64,000 nucleotides of DNA from Paucibacter sp. PLA-PC-4 (GCF_026241155.1 NZ_JAPFGP010000001.1:372001-436000); one strand, 5' to 3'; positions 1 through 8,983 are shown, numbered from the stretch's first letter. Numbers and translations: made by a program. The notes: generated from the letters alone by a model not told the origin.

Positions 1-2
1 AG

Positions 3-3000
3 CAGCCCGGCCGTGTGTTCAGCGCCGAGCAACTGCTGCAACAATGCTGGCCCGAGCAGCCCCTGGGCGACAACCCGGTGCACAAGACCGTGGCCCAGTT
101 GCGCCGTGCGCTGGATGACAGCGCCACCGAGCCGCGCTATATCGAGACGCTGCGCAAGCGTGGCTACCGCGTGCTGGCCGCGGTAGTGGCCCGCCATGGC
201 CCCGCGCTCCAGGCCCGGGAGGGCGGCTGGCGCGACGGCTCCCCGTTTCGCGGCCTGCAGGCTTTTGATGCGCCCCATGCCGAGGTCTTCTTCGGCCGCG
301 AGCGCGTCCTGCAAGAATTGTTGCTCAGCGTGAGCGCCCGCTGGCGCGGGAAGCGTGCCTTCACGCTGCTGCTGGGGCCTAGCGGCTCGGGCAAGACCTC
401 GCTGGTGCAGGCCGGCCTGTTCCCGGCGTTGCAGGGCCTGTCCAGCACGGGGCTGGACCTCGGCGATATCGGCGGGCATGCGCCGCTTGCCGCGCTGGCG
501 GCCGCACTGCTGGACTGGGAGGTCGATGGGCGCGGCGTCTTCCCCGGCGCCAGTGCCGACAGCCTGGCACTGAGCTTGGCCCAGACGCCACAGGCCGTGC
601 TTGCCGAAATTGCCGCGGCGCGCGGCGGGCGCGACGCGGCGCTCTTGCTCTTCGTCGACCGGTTGGAGGCGCTGTTCGTCGCGCACCAACTCGATGCCGC
701 CCGTGTTGGCGAATTGCTGGCCGCCCTGCAGGCCCTGGCCGACTGCGGCGATGTCATCGTGATCGCGGCCTGCCGCAACGATTTCTATCCGCGCCTGTCA
801 GAGTACAGCCTGCTGATGCGGGATAAGCAGCTGGGCGCGCATTTCGACTTGGGCCCGCCCAGCCGGGCCGAGATCGCCCAGATGATCCGCCTGCCGGCAC
901 GCGCCGCCGCGCTGAGCTTCGGCATCGATCCAGGCACCCGGGCGCGTCTCGACGATCAGCTCTGCGACGACGCGGCTCACAGCCCGGACGCGCTGCCGTT
1001 GCTCCAGTACACGCTGGAGGAGCTGTACCGGCTGCGCAGCCCGCATGGCGAGCTGAGCTTCGCCGCCTACCGCGAGCTCGGCGGGCTGGAGGGCGCGATC
1101 GGCCTGCGCGCCGAGGCCGTGATCAAGAGCCTGCTGCCTATTCAGCAACAGGCCCTGCCTCAGGTGCTGGCGCTGCAGATCAGCCTGTCGGCCGAGGAGG
1201 CTCGTGCAACCAGCCGGCGCGCGCTGTGGGACGAGTTGGGTGGCGCTGCCGAGCGCGAGCTGGTCCAGGCACTGGTCGATGCGCGGCTGCTGGTCAGCGA
1301 TCTGATCGAGCAGCGAGCCGGTTTTCGCGTCGCACATGAGGCCATCCTGCGACGCTGGCCGCGGGTCACCGAATGGATAGCCGAGCACCAGCAGGCCCTG
1401 CAGCTGCGCAGCCGGCTTCGACAGCTGGTGGCGCGCTGGCAGGCCGAGGGACGGGCCGCCGAGTACCTGCTGCCCAAGGGCAAGCAGCTGACCGATGCGC
1501 TGGCGCTGCTGGGGCACCGCGAGTTCGCGATCAGCCCGTCCGAGCGCGACTATGTGCAGGCCTCGCGCCGCCGTGCCGCGCGCGGCGAGCATCTTCGCCT
1601 GGCGGCTGTGCTGGGTCTGGTCTTGCTGACTCTGCTCAGCGGCACGCTGGCCTGGCGGGCCGATCGCGCCGAGCAGCTGGCGCGCCAGCGCAGCGAGCAA
1701 GCCGATGACTTGCTGGGCTATATGCTCGGTGAATTCGCCGACAAGCTCCGCCCGGTTGGCCGGCTTGAACTGCTCGACAGCGTCGGCGCGCAGGCCCTGA
1801 AGCACCTGGCCGAAGGCGACCGTCCGACCGAACCGCAGGCCCTGCTGCAGCGCGCCAAGGCGCTGACCGTGATCGGCGAGGTGCGGGTCTCCAAGCGCGA
1901 GCTCGAAGCGGCGATAGAACCGCTGCAGCAGGCGCGCCGGCTGCTCGATGCGGCCACGCCCGATGCCGCGCTGCTGCCGCAGTGGCGCAAGGCCCAGGGC
2001 GCGGCCGATTTCTGGCTGGGCCATGCTTTCTATGTGCAGCGCCAGTTTGACGCCGCCCGGGTCGCCTGGCAGGCCTATCGAGAGCACAGCGCCCAATGGT
2101 TGGCCGAGGCGCCCGGCCACGCCGAACCCCTGATCGAGCTGTCTTATGCCGAGAACAGCCTGGGCTCGGTGATGCTGGACAGCGGCGATCTGCCCGGCGC
2201 GGCGCGGCAGTTCCGCGCCTCGATCGAGCTCAAGCAGCAGGCGATGCGACTGCGCCCCGATGACCTGGGCCTGAAGGCCTGGTGGGCCAACAGCTTGACC
2301 TGGCTGGGCACGACCTTGCTGTGGCAGGGCGAGTTCGAGGCAGCGAGGCGCCTGTTCGAGCAGGGGCTGCAGGGCATTGCACAGGCGCGTGCGCAGGCCC
2401 CGTCGGATCTGGAGTGGTTGGACAGTGAAGCGGTGGCTCAAACCTGGATCGGTCAAGCCTGGCAAAAGCTCGGGCAGCGTGATCGGGCGGCGGCGGCCTT
2501 CGGCCGGGCCAAGGCCTCGTTTGACCAATTGCTGGCTCAGGAGAGCGATAACCGTAAATGGCGGCTGGGACTGGCCCGTGTCGAGGTGTTGGAGATTGAG
2601 ACGCAGGTACCCGGGCGCAGCGTGGCGCGACTGCGCGAGCTGCTGGCGCAGCTGCAGCGGTTCAACAGCGGCGCCAGCGCGGCCGCGACGCTGCGCCGCC
2701 TGCCCCAGCGCGCCCAGACCACGCTGGTGCTGGGCCGCGAACTGCGCGCCCAGGGCGAAGACGCCGAGGCCCTTGAGCTGCTGACGGGCCTGCTGCCCAA
2801 CCTGAGCGATGCGCTGCGGACACAGCCCGATGACCTGCGCTTGCATGCCGAACGCGCCAAGGTTCGTATGGCCGTTGCGGATCTGCATTTACGAGCGCGC
2901 GCCGCGACGGCTGCGCGCGCGCAATGTGAAACAGTGCTGGCCGAACTGGACCGATTGCGGCCCTTGCTGCGGGTTCATTTCGATATTACGGAAACCTGGG

Positions 3001-3086
3001 TCCAGGCATATTCCTGCCTGGAGCGGAAAAGCCAGGTCGGCGCCGAGCAGCAATGGTTGAACGAGCGTCGCGATCCCCGCTCCTGA
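3..3086 (+). CDS. Winged-helix / nSTAND NTPase / TPR membrane signalling protein (5' end outside window)
   Basis: The reading frame is open to the left window edge, so the N-terminus is missing. Counting from the GTG at 15, residues 1-57 look like the C-terminal part of an OmpR/PhoB-type winged helix (TVAQLRRAL, YIETLRKRGYRV). Next come a FFGRE motif near 92-96, a Walker A GPSGSGKT at 121-128 and a Walker B-like LLLFVDRLEALF near 210-220, typical of nSTAND1 NTPases. One membrane helix lies near 527-548, followed by about 450 residues of TPR-like helices. The layout resembles CadC-like one-component regulators with an NTPase switch: DNA binding in the cytosol and sensing through the TPR region. 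The signal is unknown. A small ORF follows after 31 bp, probably co-transcribed. Confidence 0.8.
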   Translation, partial: QPGRVFSAEQLLQQCWPEQPLGDNPVHKTVAQLRRALDDSATEPRYIETLRKRGYRVLAAVVARHGPALQAREGGWRDGSPFRGLQAFDAPHAEVFFGRERVLQELLLSVSARWRGKRAFTLLLGPSGSGKTSLVQAGLFPALQGLSSTGLDLGDIGGHAPLAALAAALLDWEVDGRGVFPGASADSLALSLAQTPQAVLAEIAAARGGRDAALLLFVDRLEALFVAHQLDAARVGELLAALQALADCGDVIVIAACRNDFYPRLSEYSLLMRDKQLGAHFDLGPPSRAEIAQMIRLPARAAALSFGIDPGTRARLDDQLCDDAAHSPDALPLLQYTLEELYRLRSPHGELSFAAYRELGGLEGAIGLRAEAVIKSLLPIQQQALPQVLALQISLSAEEARATSRRALWDELGGAAERELVQALVDARLLVSDLIEQRAGFRVAHEAILRRWPRVTEWIAEHQQALQLRSRLRQLVARWQAEGRAAEYLLPKGKQLTDALALLGHREFAISPSERDYVQASRRRAARGEHLRLAAVLGLVLLTLLSGTLAWRADRAEQLARQRSEQADDLLGYMLGEFADKLRPVGRLELLDSVGAQALKHLAEGDRPTEPQALLQRAKALTVIGEVRVSKRELEAAIEPLQQARRLLDAATPDAALLPQWRKAQGAADFWLGHAFYVQRQFDAARVAWQAYREHSAQWLAEAPGHAEPLIELSYAENSLGSVMLDSGDLPGAARQFRASIELKQQAMRLRPDDLGLKAWWANSLTWLGTTLLWQGEFEAARRLFEQGLQGIAQARAQAPSDLEWLDSEAVAQTWIGQAWQKLGQRDRAAAAFGRAKASFDQLLAQESDNRKWRLGLARVEVLEIETQVPGRSVARLRELLAQLQRFNSGASAAATLRRLPQRAQTTLVLGRELRAQGEDAEALELLTGLLPNLSDALRTQPDDLRLHAERAKVRMAVADLHLRARAATAARAQCETVLAELDRLRPLLRVHFDITETWVQAYSCLERKSQVGAEQQWLNERRDPRS

Positions 3087-3117
3087 TTCATTCAAAGCCA
3101 GTTGAAAAGGGATAGCC

Positions 3118-3498
3118 ATGTCCACCAGTACTTACTATGTCAAAGCCTCGATAGACGCCAGCGGTAACTACGCCGAGTGCAGTTATTTCACCGACCCGGC
3201 CTGTACCCAAGTGGCTGCGCAGCCTTTGCGCATCCCACAAAGCGCCGGGGTTTGCAATTTTGTGCAGGCAGCCGCCTCGCCGCTGGTGCTGGTCGGCTCG
3301 GTCTTCAAGACCCTGGGTCATGCACCGACGCTCAACAGCCATAACTTCACGCCGGCCAATGACGAGCACATTGTCGCGGTGGGCATGCCTACCAGCGAGA
3401 TCGTCACCAAGGGCGTGGTGCTGATGTTCTCCAGCCCCGGTGAGGTCACCTGCCTGTATCCCAGCAGCGACCCCGAGGTCAAGAATGACGACCAGTGA
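3118..3498 (+). CDS. Small protein of unknown function
   Basis: This is a 126-residue protein with no domain I can name. It has no signal peptide and no membrane segment. It contains three cysteines (CSYF, ACTQ, GVCNF) in its first half and one near the C-terminus (VTCLYP), with a beta-rich composition. A GAAAAGGGATAG purine stretch precedes the ATG. It lies 31 bp after the nSTAND regulator gene, so it may be that regulator's partner or substrate (inference from position only). Triple CTGAGAC repeats start 16 bp after its stop codon. Confidence 0.6.
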   Translation: MSTSTYYVKASIDASGNYAECSYFTDPACTQVAAQPLRIPQSAGVCNFVQAAASPLVLVGSVFKTLGHAPTLNSHNFTPANDEHIVAVGMPTSEIVTKGVVLMFSSPGEVTCLYPSSDPEVKNDDQ

Positions 3499-3513
3499 GC
3501 CGGCGCTGCACAT

Positions 3514-3542
3514 CTGAGACCGACCTGAGACCAAGCTGAGAC
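3514..3542 (+). promoter_or_regulatory. Three CTGAGAC direct repeats at exact 11-bp period
   Basis: CTGAGAC occurs at 3514-3520, 3525-3531 and 3536-3542: 7-bp units with 4-bp spacers. That geometry (7+4, one helical turn) is the known arrangement of PhoB/OmpR-family winged-helix boxes. The gene ending at 3086 encodes a winged helix of that family. The element sits 224 bp before the XRE-like gene. That it is an operator is inference. Confidence 0.45.
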
Positions 3543-3642
3543 TGCCGCCGCGGCTGGACACGCCGACAATTCACGGACTTGTGTCGCCGCAAGCCTCTCA
3601 AAAGCAAGGGACTTTTCCTTCGTTTCTTTGTTTGAGGGGTCC

Positions 3643-3657
3643 CGGAAGGTTTCCGGA
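3643..3657. repeat. 15-bp perfect palindrome CCGGAA-GGT-TTCCGG
   Basis: Perfect 6+3+6 inverted repeat in the long leader of the XRE-like gene (start 3766). It could be an operator, perhaps autoregulatory, or a short RNA hairpin. No U-run follows, so it is not a terminator. Confidence 0.3.
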
Positions 3658-3765
3658 AGCTTGTTCGAGCCCGGGCTGCCTAGAGTCCGCGGCGTCGTGG
3701 AGATCTGCGGCGCAGCGGCGGGACGTCCGATCGACCCGCCCTCATCATCACAAGAGGGTCCGAGC

Positions 3766-4044
3766 ATGCAGCAAGACACAGAACGCGCCGGTCGTCCGGT
3801 GCCGACCACCGGACGAGTATTCTTGGTCTCAGAAATACTCAAGGATCTGCGCAGCGAGAAATTGCAGAGCCAGGAGGAAATGGCATTTTCCTGCAGCGAC
3901 CGGAAAATACGGGTCTCGATCGCTTCGATCAAGCGTGCTGAAACCGGTAAGCCGGTGATTTACCGGGTGGCCCGCGAGCTGGCGCGGTATTTTGATGTGC
4001 CGGTCCAGAAACTGATACGCGTTGAGCGCAGTGGCACCGCCTGA
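3766..4044 (+). CDS. XRE-like helix-turn-helix protein
   Basis: The product has 92 residues from the ATG at 3766, with a purine-rich AAGAGGG about 10 nt upstream. Earlier in-frame starts at 3628 would translate leader sequence and are less likely. Residues about 22-85 resemble an XRE/Cro helix-turn-helix (LKDLRSEKLQSQEEMA, then SVASIKRAETG-like and ARELARYFDVPVQKLI). The family normally binds DNA as a dimer. No effector domain follows. The module looks like the N-terminal HTH of some large proteobacterial signalling proteins, so it may be a stand-alone relative or a remnant. Its transcript appears to start far upstream. Confidence 0.65.
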   Translation: MQQDTERAGRPVPTTGRVFLVSEILKDLRSEKLQSQEEMAFSCSDRKIRVSIASIKRAETGKPVIYRVARELARYFDVPVQKLIRVERSGTA

Positions 4045-4185
4045 TACTGATACCAAGGTGATACTGGCAGGCCGGTCGCAACCCACCAAACTTGGCTTCG
4101 CTCAGGGACTGCGGAAAATCGACCAAGCATTGGCCTTGAACAGGTGACAAGGCCGGTACGCCGGGCCGCAGCGGCGTCTCCTATC

Positions 4186-4662
4186 ATGGCGGTGATGAAC
4201 AACATCCTGCTGGTGTGTACCGCCAATATTTGCCGCTCGCCAATGGCCGAGGCTGTCTTGAAGGCGCACGGCCTTTATGCGCTGGTGCAATCGGCCGGTA
4301 TGCGCGCAGGGCCGCGAGGCGAGCCGGTCGATGCCCGCGCCGCCCGCGTGCTCTTGCAGCGCGGCTACGAACTGGGCAAGAAATGGCGCTCGCGGCGTGT
4401 CCAGGCCGAGGACTTTGCCCGCTTCGATCTTGTGCTGGCGATGGACCACGACAATCTGCGTGATCTGCGGCTGCTCTGCCCAGCCCAGCAGCAGGACAAG
4501 CTGCATCTGTTCATGGATTTTGTGCCCGGCCATGCCGGGCGTGAGGTGCCCGACCCCTATTTCGGCAGCATCCAGGGCTTTGAGCATGTGTTGAGCCTGG
4601 TGGAGTTGGGTGCGTCGGGATTGCGCGAAGCTCTGCAGAGCGGGCGTGTCTCGGCGCTGTGA
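4186..4662 (+). CDS. Low-molecular-weight protein-tyrosine phosphatase
   Basis: The product has 158 residues from the ATG at 4186; the ATG at 4195 is an alternative. The C-X5-R phosphate loop VCTANICRSP places the nucleophile at Cys11 and Arg17. The general acid lies in the VPDPYFGS motif near the C-terminus, as in LMW-PTPs. This cytosolic enzyme removes phosphate from tyrosines. In bacteria it is often paired with a BY-kinase for exopolysaccharide export, but no kinase or polysaccharide gene is adjacent here. The diguanylate cyclase gene follows after 53 bp on the same strand. Confidence 0.9.
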   Translation: MAVMNNILLVCTANICRSPMAEAVLKAHGLYALVQSAGMRAGPRGEPVDARAARVLLQRGYELGKKWRSRRVQAEDFARFDLVLAMDHDNLRDLRLLCPAQQQDKLHLFMDFVPGHAGREVPDPYFGSIQGFEHVLSLVELGASGLREALQSGRVSAL

Positions 4663-4715
4663 CAGACCGGGTCGGCGCGCTACTCAATTGTGCGCTGCAG
4701 CGCTAAGCTGCGGCT

Positions 4716-6170
4716 ATGCAGATACGCACCAAGCTCGCCCTTCATCTGGTGGTGCAGGTTGTCCTGGTGGCGCTGATGGTGGCGGCACTGCTGCATCTGG
4801 CCTCGGCCTACCGGGCGCTTGAACAGGCCCAGTCGCGGCGCTTCGAGGGCCATCAACTGGCCGCCGAGCTGTATCAGAACTCCAACGAGCTGAGCCTGAT
4901 GGCGCGTCTGTTCGTACTGCAGCAGCGGCCGCGCTATGCCCAGTTCTACGCCGACATTGTGCGCATGCGCGAGGGTCAGGTACCTCGCCCGCTGGACTAT
5001 GACGCGGCGTTCTGGGATCTGCGTCTGGCCGATGCACAAGCCGCCGACGGCCCCGGCCGGATGGCCTCGGCGCCGGAGCGCCTGCTCGCAGCCGGTTTCA
5101 CCTCGAGCGAACTGGGCTTGCTCGAAGAGGCCCGGCAACGCTCCGAGGCACTGATGACACTGGAGCGTCAGGCCATGGGTCTGGTCGAGAAGCGCCCGGG
5201 CTTCGCGCCGCGACCAGAGGACTGGCGCCAGGCCCTGGATCTGCTGCACGGTGAGGCCTATCTGCGCGCCAAGGCCGAGGTCGCGGCGCCGCTGCGGCGC
5301 CTGACCCAGAGCCTGGCCCAGCGGCTGGAACACGAGCGGGGGCAGGCGCAGCGCAGTGTCCAACAGGCCTCCTATATGGCCGCCGCCATCCTGATGGTGC
5401 TGACCCTGCACGCGCTGTGGTCGGCGCACCGGTTCGACCGCTCGGTGCGCCAGCCACTAGCGGCATTGCGAGCCTGGGCCCAGTCGGTGCGCTCGGGCCG
5501 CCATGGCAGCCGCACGCGGTTGCCGGTGGACACCGAGTTCGGCGAACTTTCGGCCGTGATCGACGAGATGGCCGATGCGGTGGAGCACAGCCTGGCCGAA
5601 CTGCGCGAGGAGGTGCAGCGCCGTACCCGCGCCGAGGAGGTTGTTCAGCATCTGGCCAACCATGACGCGCTGACCGGTCTGCCATCGCTGCGCCTGCTGC
5701 ACGACCGGCTGGAGCGGGCGCTGGCACGGGCCCAGCGCGAAGATGAGGGTGTGGCGGTGCTGTTCATCGATCTGAACGGCTTCAAGCCGGTCAATGACCA
5801 GTATGGCCATGAGTCGGGCGATATGGTGCTGAAGGTGGTCGGCCAGCGCCTGGTCGGAGCGGTGCGCGATGCCGACACGGTGGGCCGCATCGGCGGTGAT
5901 GAGTTCCTGGTCATCCTGCCCGATGTCGGCAACCATGAGGCCGCCGCCCAGGTGCGCGACAAGCTAGACGCTCTGCTGCGCCAGCCCATCTATCTGCCGA
6001 CCCACAAGCTGGTGGTTCAGATCTCGGCAGCCATCGGCATCGCCTGTTTTCCCGACATGGCCAAGGATTCCGCCAGTTTGCTGCGCCTGGCCGACGAGGA
6101 CATGTACAAGCACAAGGCCGCCAGCGGGGCGGGGCGCCCGCCACCGGCCCCGCCGATCAAGGTGGGTTGA
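4716..6170 (+). CDS. Membrane-bound diguanylate cyclase (HAMP-GGDEF)
   Basis: The protein has 484 residues. A first membrane helix lies at about 8-30 (LVVQVVLVALMVAALLHLA), a periplasmic helical sensor at about 35-210, a second helix near 216-235, then a HAMP-like linker and a GGDEF domain from about 310 to 475. The active-site GGDEF is intact at 393-397. An RxxD inhibitory site (RDAD, 384-387) sits exactly five residues before it, so product feedback by c-di-GMP is expected. The enzyme makes c-di-GMP from two GTP. The sensor ligand is unknown. Its stop codon abuts the psuG stop codon on the other strand, with no room for a terminator between them. Confidence 0.92.
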   Translation: MQIRTKLALHLVVQVVLVALMVAALLHLASAYRALEQAQSRRFEGHQLAAELYQNSNELSLMARLFVLQQRPRYAQFYADIVRMREGQVPRPLDYDAAFWDLRLADAQAADGPGRMASAPERLLAAGFTSSELGLLEEARQRSEALMTLERQAMGLVEKRPGFAPRPEDWRQALDLLHGEAYLRAKAEVAAPLRRLTQSLAQRLEHERGQAQRSVQQASYMAAAILMVLTLHALWSAHRFDRSVRQPLAALRAWAQSVRSGRHGSRTRLPVDTEFGELSAVIDEMADAVEHSLAELREEVQRRTRAEEVVQHLANHDALTGLPSLRLLHDRLERALARAQREDEGVAVLFIDLNGFKPVNDQYGHESGDMVLKVVGQRLVGAVRDADTVGRIGGDEFLVILPDVGNHEAAAQVRDKLDALLRQPIYLPTHKLVVQISAAIGIACFPDMAKDSASLLRLADEDMYKHKAASGAGRPPPAPPIKVG

Positions 6171-7088
6171 TCAGGCTACCAGGGCCACTGCAAGGCGTGC
6201 ACCGGCCACGGCGTTGTGCTTGACCAGCGCGATATTGGTGGCCAGGCTGCGGCCTTCGGTCAGCGCCTTGATGCGGGCCAGCAGATAGGGGGTTACGGCC
6301 TTGCCTGCAATGCCTTGCGCGGCCGCCTCGGCTAGGGCCTGCGCGGTGATGCGCTCGATCTCTGCGCGCTCCATCGCCTGCTCGGCCGGCACCGGGTTGG
6401 CGATCACGACGCCGCCGGCCAGGCCCAGAGCCCATTTCGTCCGCAGGAAACGCGCTTGGTCGGCCGCCGCGTCGATGCGGAAGTCGGCCTTGAAACCGCT
6501 GTCGGGCGTGTAGAAGGCTGCGAAATTGTCCTGGCCTATCGCGATCACCGGCACGCCATGGGTTTCTAGGTACTCCAGCGTCAAGCCGATGTCGAGGATG
6601 GACTTGGCACCGGCGCAGACCACGGCCACCGAGGTCTGGGCCAGCTCCTGCAGGTCGGCCGAGATGTCGAAGGAGATCTCGGCGCCCCGGTGCACGCCGC
6701 CGATGCCGCCGGTCACGAAGACCTGGATGCCGGCCAGCGCCGCGCAGATCATCGTCGCGGCCACGGTCGTCGCGCCTATCTTGCCACTGGCAAGCACATA
6801 GGGCAGGTCACGTCGGCTGACCTTCAGTGCCTCAGGCGATTGGCCCAGTAACTCCAGCTCCGCCTCGGACAGGCCGATGCGGATCTTGCCGTCGAGGACT
6901 GCGATGGTGGCCGGCACGGCACCACCGTTGCGAATGATCTGCTCAACATCGCGGGCCGTCTGCACATTCTGCGGGTAGGGCATGCCGTGCGAAATGATGG
7001 TGGACTCCAGCGCAACGATGGGGGTGCCGGCGGCGCGGGCGGCGGCTACTTCGGCCGAGTATTCGATGAAGGTGTGCAGAGTGCTCAT
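6171..7088 (-). CDS. psuG: Pseudouridine-5'-phosphate glycosidase
   Basis: The 305-residue protein matches the PsuG family along its length: [18 protein letters not shown] near the N-terminus, [13 protein letters not shown] mid-protein, and ANPVP then ITPYLL-like TPYLLARI near the end. It converts pseudouridine 5'-phosphate to uracil and ribose 5-phosphate by breaking the C-C glycosidic bond in the cytosol. It starts 8 bp after the upstream kinase gene, which supplies its substrate, so both form one minus-strand operon. No dedicated pseudouridine transporter is visible here. Confidence 0.95.
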   Translation of the reverse strand: MSTLHTFIEYSAEVAAARAAGTPIVALESTIISHGMPYPQNVQTARDVEQIIRNGGAVPATIAVLDGKIRIGLSEAELELLGQSPEALKVSRRDLPYVLASGKIGATTVAATMICAALAGIQVFVTGGIGGVHRGAEISFDISADLQELAQTSVAVVCAGAKSILDIGLTLEYLETHGVPVIAIGQDNFAAFYTPDSGFKADFRIDAAADQARFLRTKWALGLAGGVVIANPVPAEQAMERAEIERITAQALAEAAAQGIAGKAVTPYLLARIKALTEGRSLATNIALVKHNAVAGARLAVALVA

Positions 7089-7096
7089 GGGGGTTC

Positions 7097-8185
7097 TCAG
7101 TTAATGGATTGCAGCAGTTCGGGGCCGAGATCGGGATGGACGGTGGCTTCGGTCTGCAGGGTCAGCGCCGACATGGCGAGGCCGCGGCGGCAGGCCAGGG
7201 CCAGGTCTTGCGGGTCCCGGTACAGGGAGGCACAGACCCCGGCGGAGAATGCGTCGCCGGCGCCGGTGACATCGAGCACTGGCACGCTCGGCGCCTGCAT
7301 TGCCAGCAGTTTGTCGCCGTCGCTGAAGAGCACGCCAGCCGCACCCTGGGTGATGACCAGCTGATGCAGGCCACGCTCGCGCAGCTGACGATGTGCGCGC
7401 TGGAGCGCTCGAGGGCTGCAGAGCGGCCTGCTCCCGCACAGCGCGGCCAGCTCGCCCTCATTGAGCAGCAGGCAGTGCACGCCGCTCAGGTCTTGCGGCA
7501 GCCGCGCCATCTTTGGCACCGAAACTGCGACGATGACCAGCGGCCGCGTGTCGGCGGCGGCTTCGCTGATCAGCTGGGCCACGCTGTCGGCCGGCAGGTT
7601 CAGGTCGATCACGGTGAGGCTTGCGTTGGCGCGCTGCGCCGAGGTGAGGCGCAGGAAGTCGGGCGTCAGTCTCTCGGTTAACGCCATTTGCGCCAGGGCC
7701 AGCAGCATCGCGCCCTCGGCGTCGAGCACCGCGGTGTAGCTGCCGGTGGCGGCGTCGCTCGCCTGCAGCGAGCCGCTGGTCGCGATGCCCAGCCGCGCCG
7801 CATGAGCCAGGAGCTCGCGGCCGGCCGGGTCGTCGCCGACCGCGCTTAGCAGATGCACAGGCAGGCCCAGCCGTGCCAGGTTTTCAGCCACATTGCGGGC
7901 CACGCCGCCCGGCGTCTCGCGCTGGCTTACCGGGTTAGAAGTGCCCATCTGCAGCGGCGCCAAAGTGCGCAGCTTGCGGTCCAGATTGCTGCCGCCGATG
8001 CACACGATGGGCGCACGCTGCGGCAACACATAGGCCCGGCCCAGCAGCCGGCGCTCGCGCGTGAGGCTGGCGATATGACCGGCCACCGCCGACCGCGACA
8101 GGCCCAGGCGCTCAGCCAGGTCTTGCTGGCCAATGAAGGGGTTGTCGCGAATCAGCGCGAGCAGCTGTTCTTTTTTGCTGTCCAT
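7097..8185 (-). CDS. psuK: Winged-helix / PfkB-family sugar kinase (probable pseudouridine kinase)
   Basis: The product has 362 residues from the ATG at 8185; an in-frame TTG at 8200 is less likely. Residues 1-55 form an AsnC/Lrp-like winged helix ([22 protein letters not shown]). The rest is a PfkB ribokinase-fold domain with N-terminal GGSNLDRK and the C-terminal [13 protein letters not shown] signature carrying the catalytic Asp. The pairing with psuG points to phosphorylation of pseudouridine. E. coli YeiI has a similar HTH-kinase layout. The HTH may let the kinase repress its own promoter through the palindromes just upstream. There is almost no 5' leader, so translation may start near-leaderless. 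Confidence 0.88.
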   Translation of the reverse strand: MDSKKEQLLALIRDNPFIGQQDLAERLGLSRSAVAGHIASLTRERRLLGRAYVLPQRAPIVCIGGSNLDRKLRTLAPLQMGTSNPVSQRETPGGVARNVAENLARLGLPVHLLSAVGDDPAGRELLAHAARLGIATSGSLQASDAATGSYTAVLDAEGAMLLALAQMALTERLTPDFLRLTSAQRANASLTVIDLNLPADSVAQLISEAAADTRPLVIVAVSVPKMARLPQDLSGVHCLLLNEGELAALCGSRPLCSPRALQRAHRQLRERGLHQLVITQGAAGVLFSDGDKLLAMQAPSVPVLDVTGAGDAFSAGVCASLYRDPQDLALACRRGLAMSALTLQTEATVHPDLGPELLQSIN

Positions 8186-8187
8186 GG

Positions 8188-8216
8188 TGTATAAAAACAA
8201 TTGTTTGTATTGTAAA
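8188..8216 (-). promoter_or_regulatory. psuK promoter (TTTACA-N17-TATACA)
   Basis: On the minus strand TTTACA (8216-8211) and TATACA (8193-8188) are separated by 17 bp, a good sigma-70 match. The -10 box ends only 2 bp before the ATG, implying a nearly leaderless mRNA. Two 12-bp palindromes overlap the spacer and the -35 box. Confidence 0.6.
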
Positions 8217-8226
8217 ACAATTGTTT
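8195..8226. promoter_or_regulatory. Two identical AAACAATTGTTT palindromes, 20 bp apart
   Basis: Perfect 12-bp palindromes at 8195-8206 and 8215-8226, centre to centre 20 bp (about two helical turns), in the intergenic region between psuK and gph. One lies in the psuK promoter spacer, the other covers the -35 edge. This fits a repressor operator. The HTH domain of PsuK is the obvious candidate ligand (inference). Confidence 0.65.
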
Positions 8227-8248
8227 TCTTCTGAGGTGTGTACGCAGC

Positions 8249-8983
8249 GTGCCAGCTAAACTAGTGGCTCCTCAGTCCGCCAAGCCAGCCGTGAGCCCTC
8301 AGATCGATCCTCAAGCCTTCATCCTTGACCTCGACGGCACACTGGTCGACACGCTCGGTGACTTTGTCGCAGTGCTGAATCTGGTGCTGCAGGAGCTGGC
8401 ACTGCCGGCGGTGAGCCGCGAGTTCGTCGAGCTGACGGTAGGCCAGGGCAGCGAGCACTTGATCCGCAGCACGCTGGCCGAGGTGGGCGGTGCGCCCGAG
8501 CTCTACGAAACCGCCTGGGCGCGCTACCAGCAGCACTATTTGGCGCTGAACGGCCAGTTCTCGGCTGTGTTTCCGGGTGTGGTTGAGGGGCTGGAGAAGT
8601 TGGCGGCGTTGGGCCTGCCGATGGCTTGTGTGACTAACAAGCCAGTGGCCTTTGCCCGCGAGCTACTGGCGCGCAAGGCCCTGGACGGCTTTTTCGGCCT
8701 GGTGTTTGGTGGCGACAGCTTCGAGCGCAAGAAGCCCGATCCGCTACCGCTGATCAAGACCTGCGAGGCAATGGGCACGGCACCTAGCACCACCTGGATG
8801 ATTGGCGACTCCAGCAACGATGCCCGCGCAGCGCGCGGCGCGGGTTGCCCGGTGGTGCTGATGCGCTACGGCTACAACCACGGCGAGCCCATCGACGCGG
8901 TGCCGGCGCTGCAACACCTGGACCGGCTAGACCAGATTACTGTCCCGAGCGGCTGCGCTGAATCCCTAGCAGCGCGTCCTTGA
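8249..8983 (+). CDS. gph: Phosphoglycolate phosphatase (HAD family)
   Basis: The protein has 244 residues from a GTG; a second GTG at 8291 is possible. HAD motif I is DLDGT at 27-31 (Asp27 nucleophile, Asp29 acid/base). Motif II lies in CVTNKP, motif III at ERKKPDP and motif IV in MIGDSSNDARAA. An alpha-helical cap separates motifs I and II, as in Gph. It hydrolyses 2-phosphoglycolate. Its position ahead of trpE is common in Burkholderiales. Its 3' end overlaps the convergent CHI-like gene by 47 bp. Specificity within the HAD family is by family resemblance only. Confidence 0.88.
   Translation: MPAKLVAPQSAKPAVSPQIDPQAFILDLDGTLVDTLGDFVAVLNLVLQELALPAVSREFVELTVGQGSEHLIRSTLAEVGGAPELYETAWARYQQHYLALNGQFSAVFPGVVEGLEKLAALGLPMACVTNKPVAFARELLARKALDGFFGLVFGGDSFERKKPDPLPLIKTCEAMGTAPSTTWMIGDSSNDARAARGAGCPVVLMRYGYNHGEPIDAVPALQHLDRLDQITVPSGCAESLAARP

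Noticed and set aside
798-2888. 696-residue minus-strand frame inside the nSTAND gene
   Set aside because: Gln/Leu/Arg-rich shadow without domains; the plus frame carries Walker motifs and TPRs.
4042-4066. TGATACTG repeated at 4042 and 4059 with GATACC between
   Set aside because: Only two short copies, one overlapping the stop codon of the XRE-like gene. Too little to call an operator or iteron.
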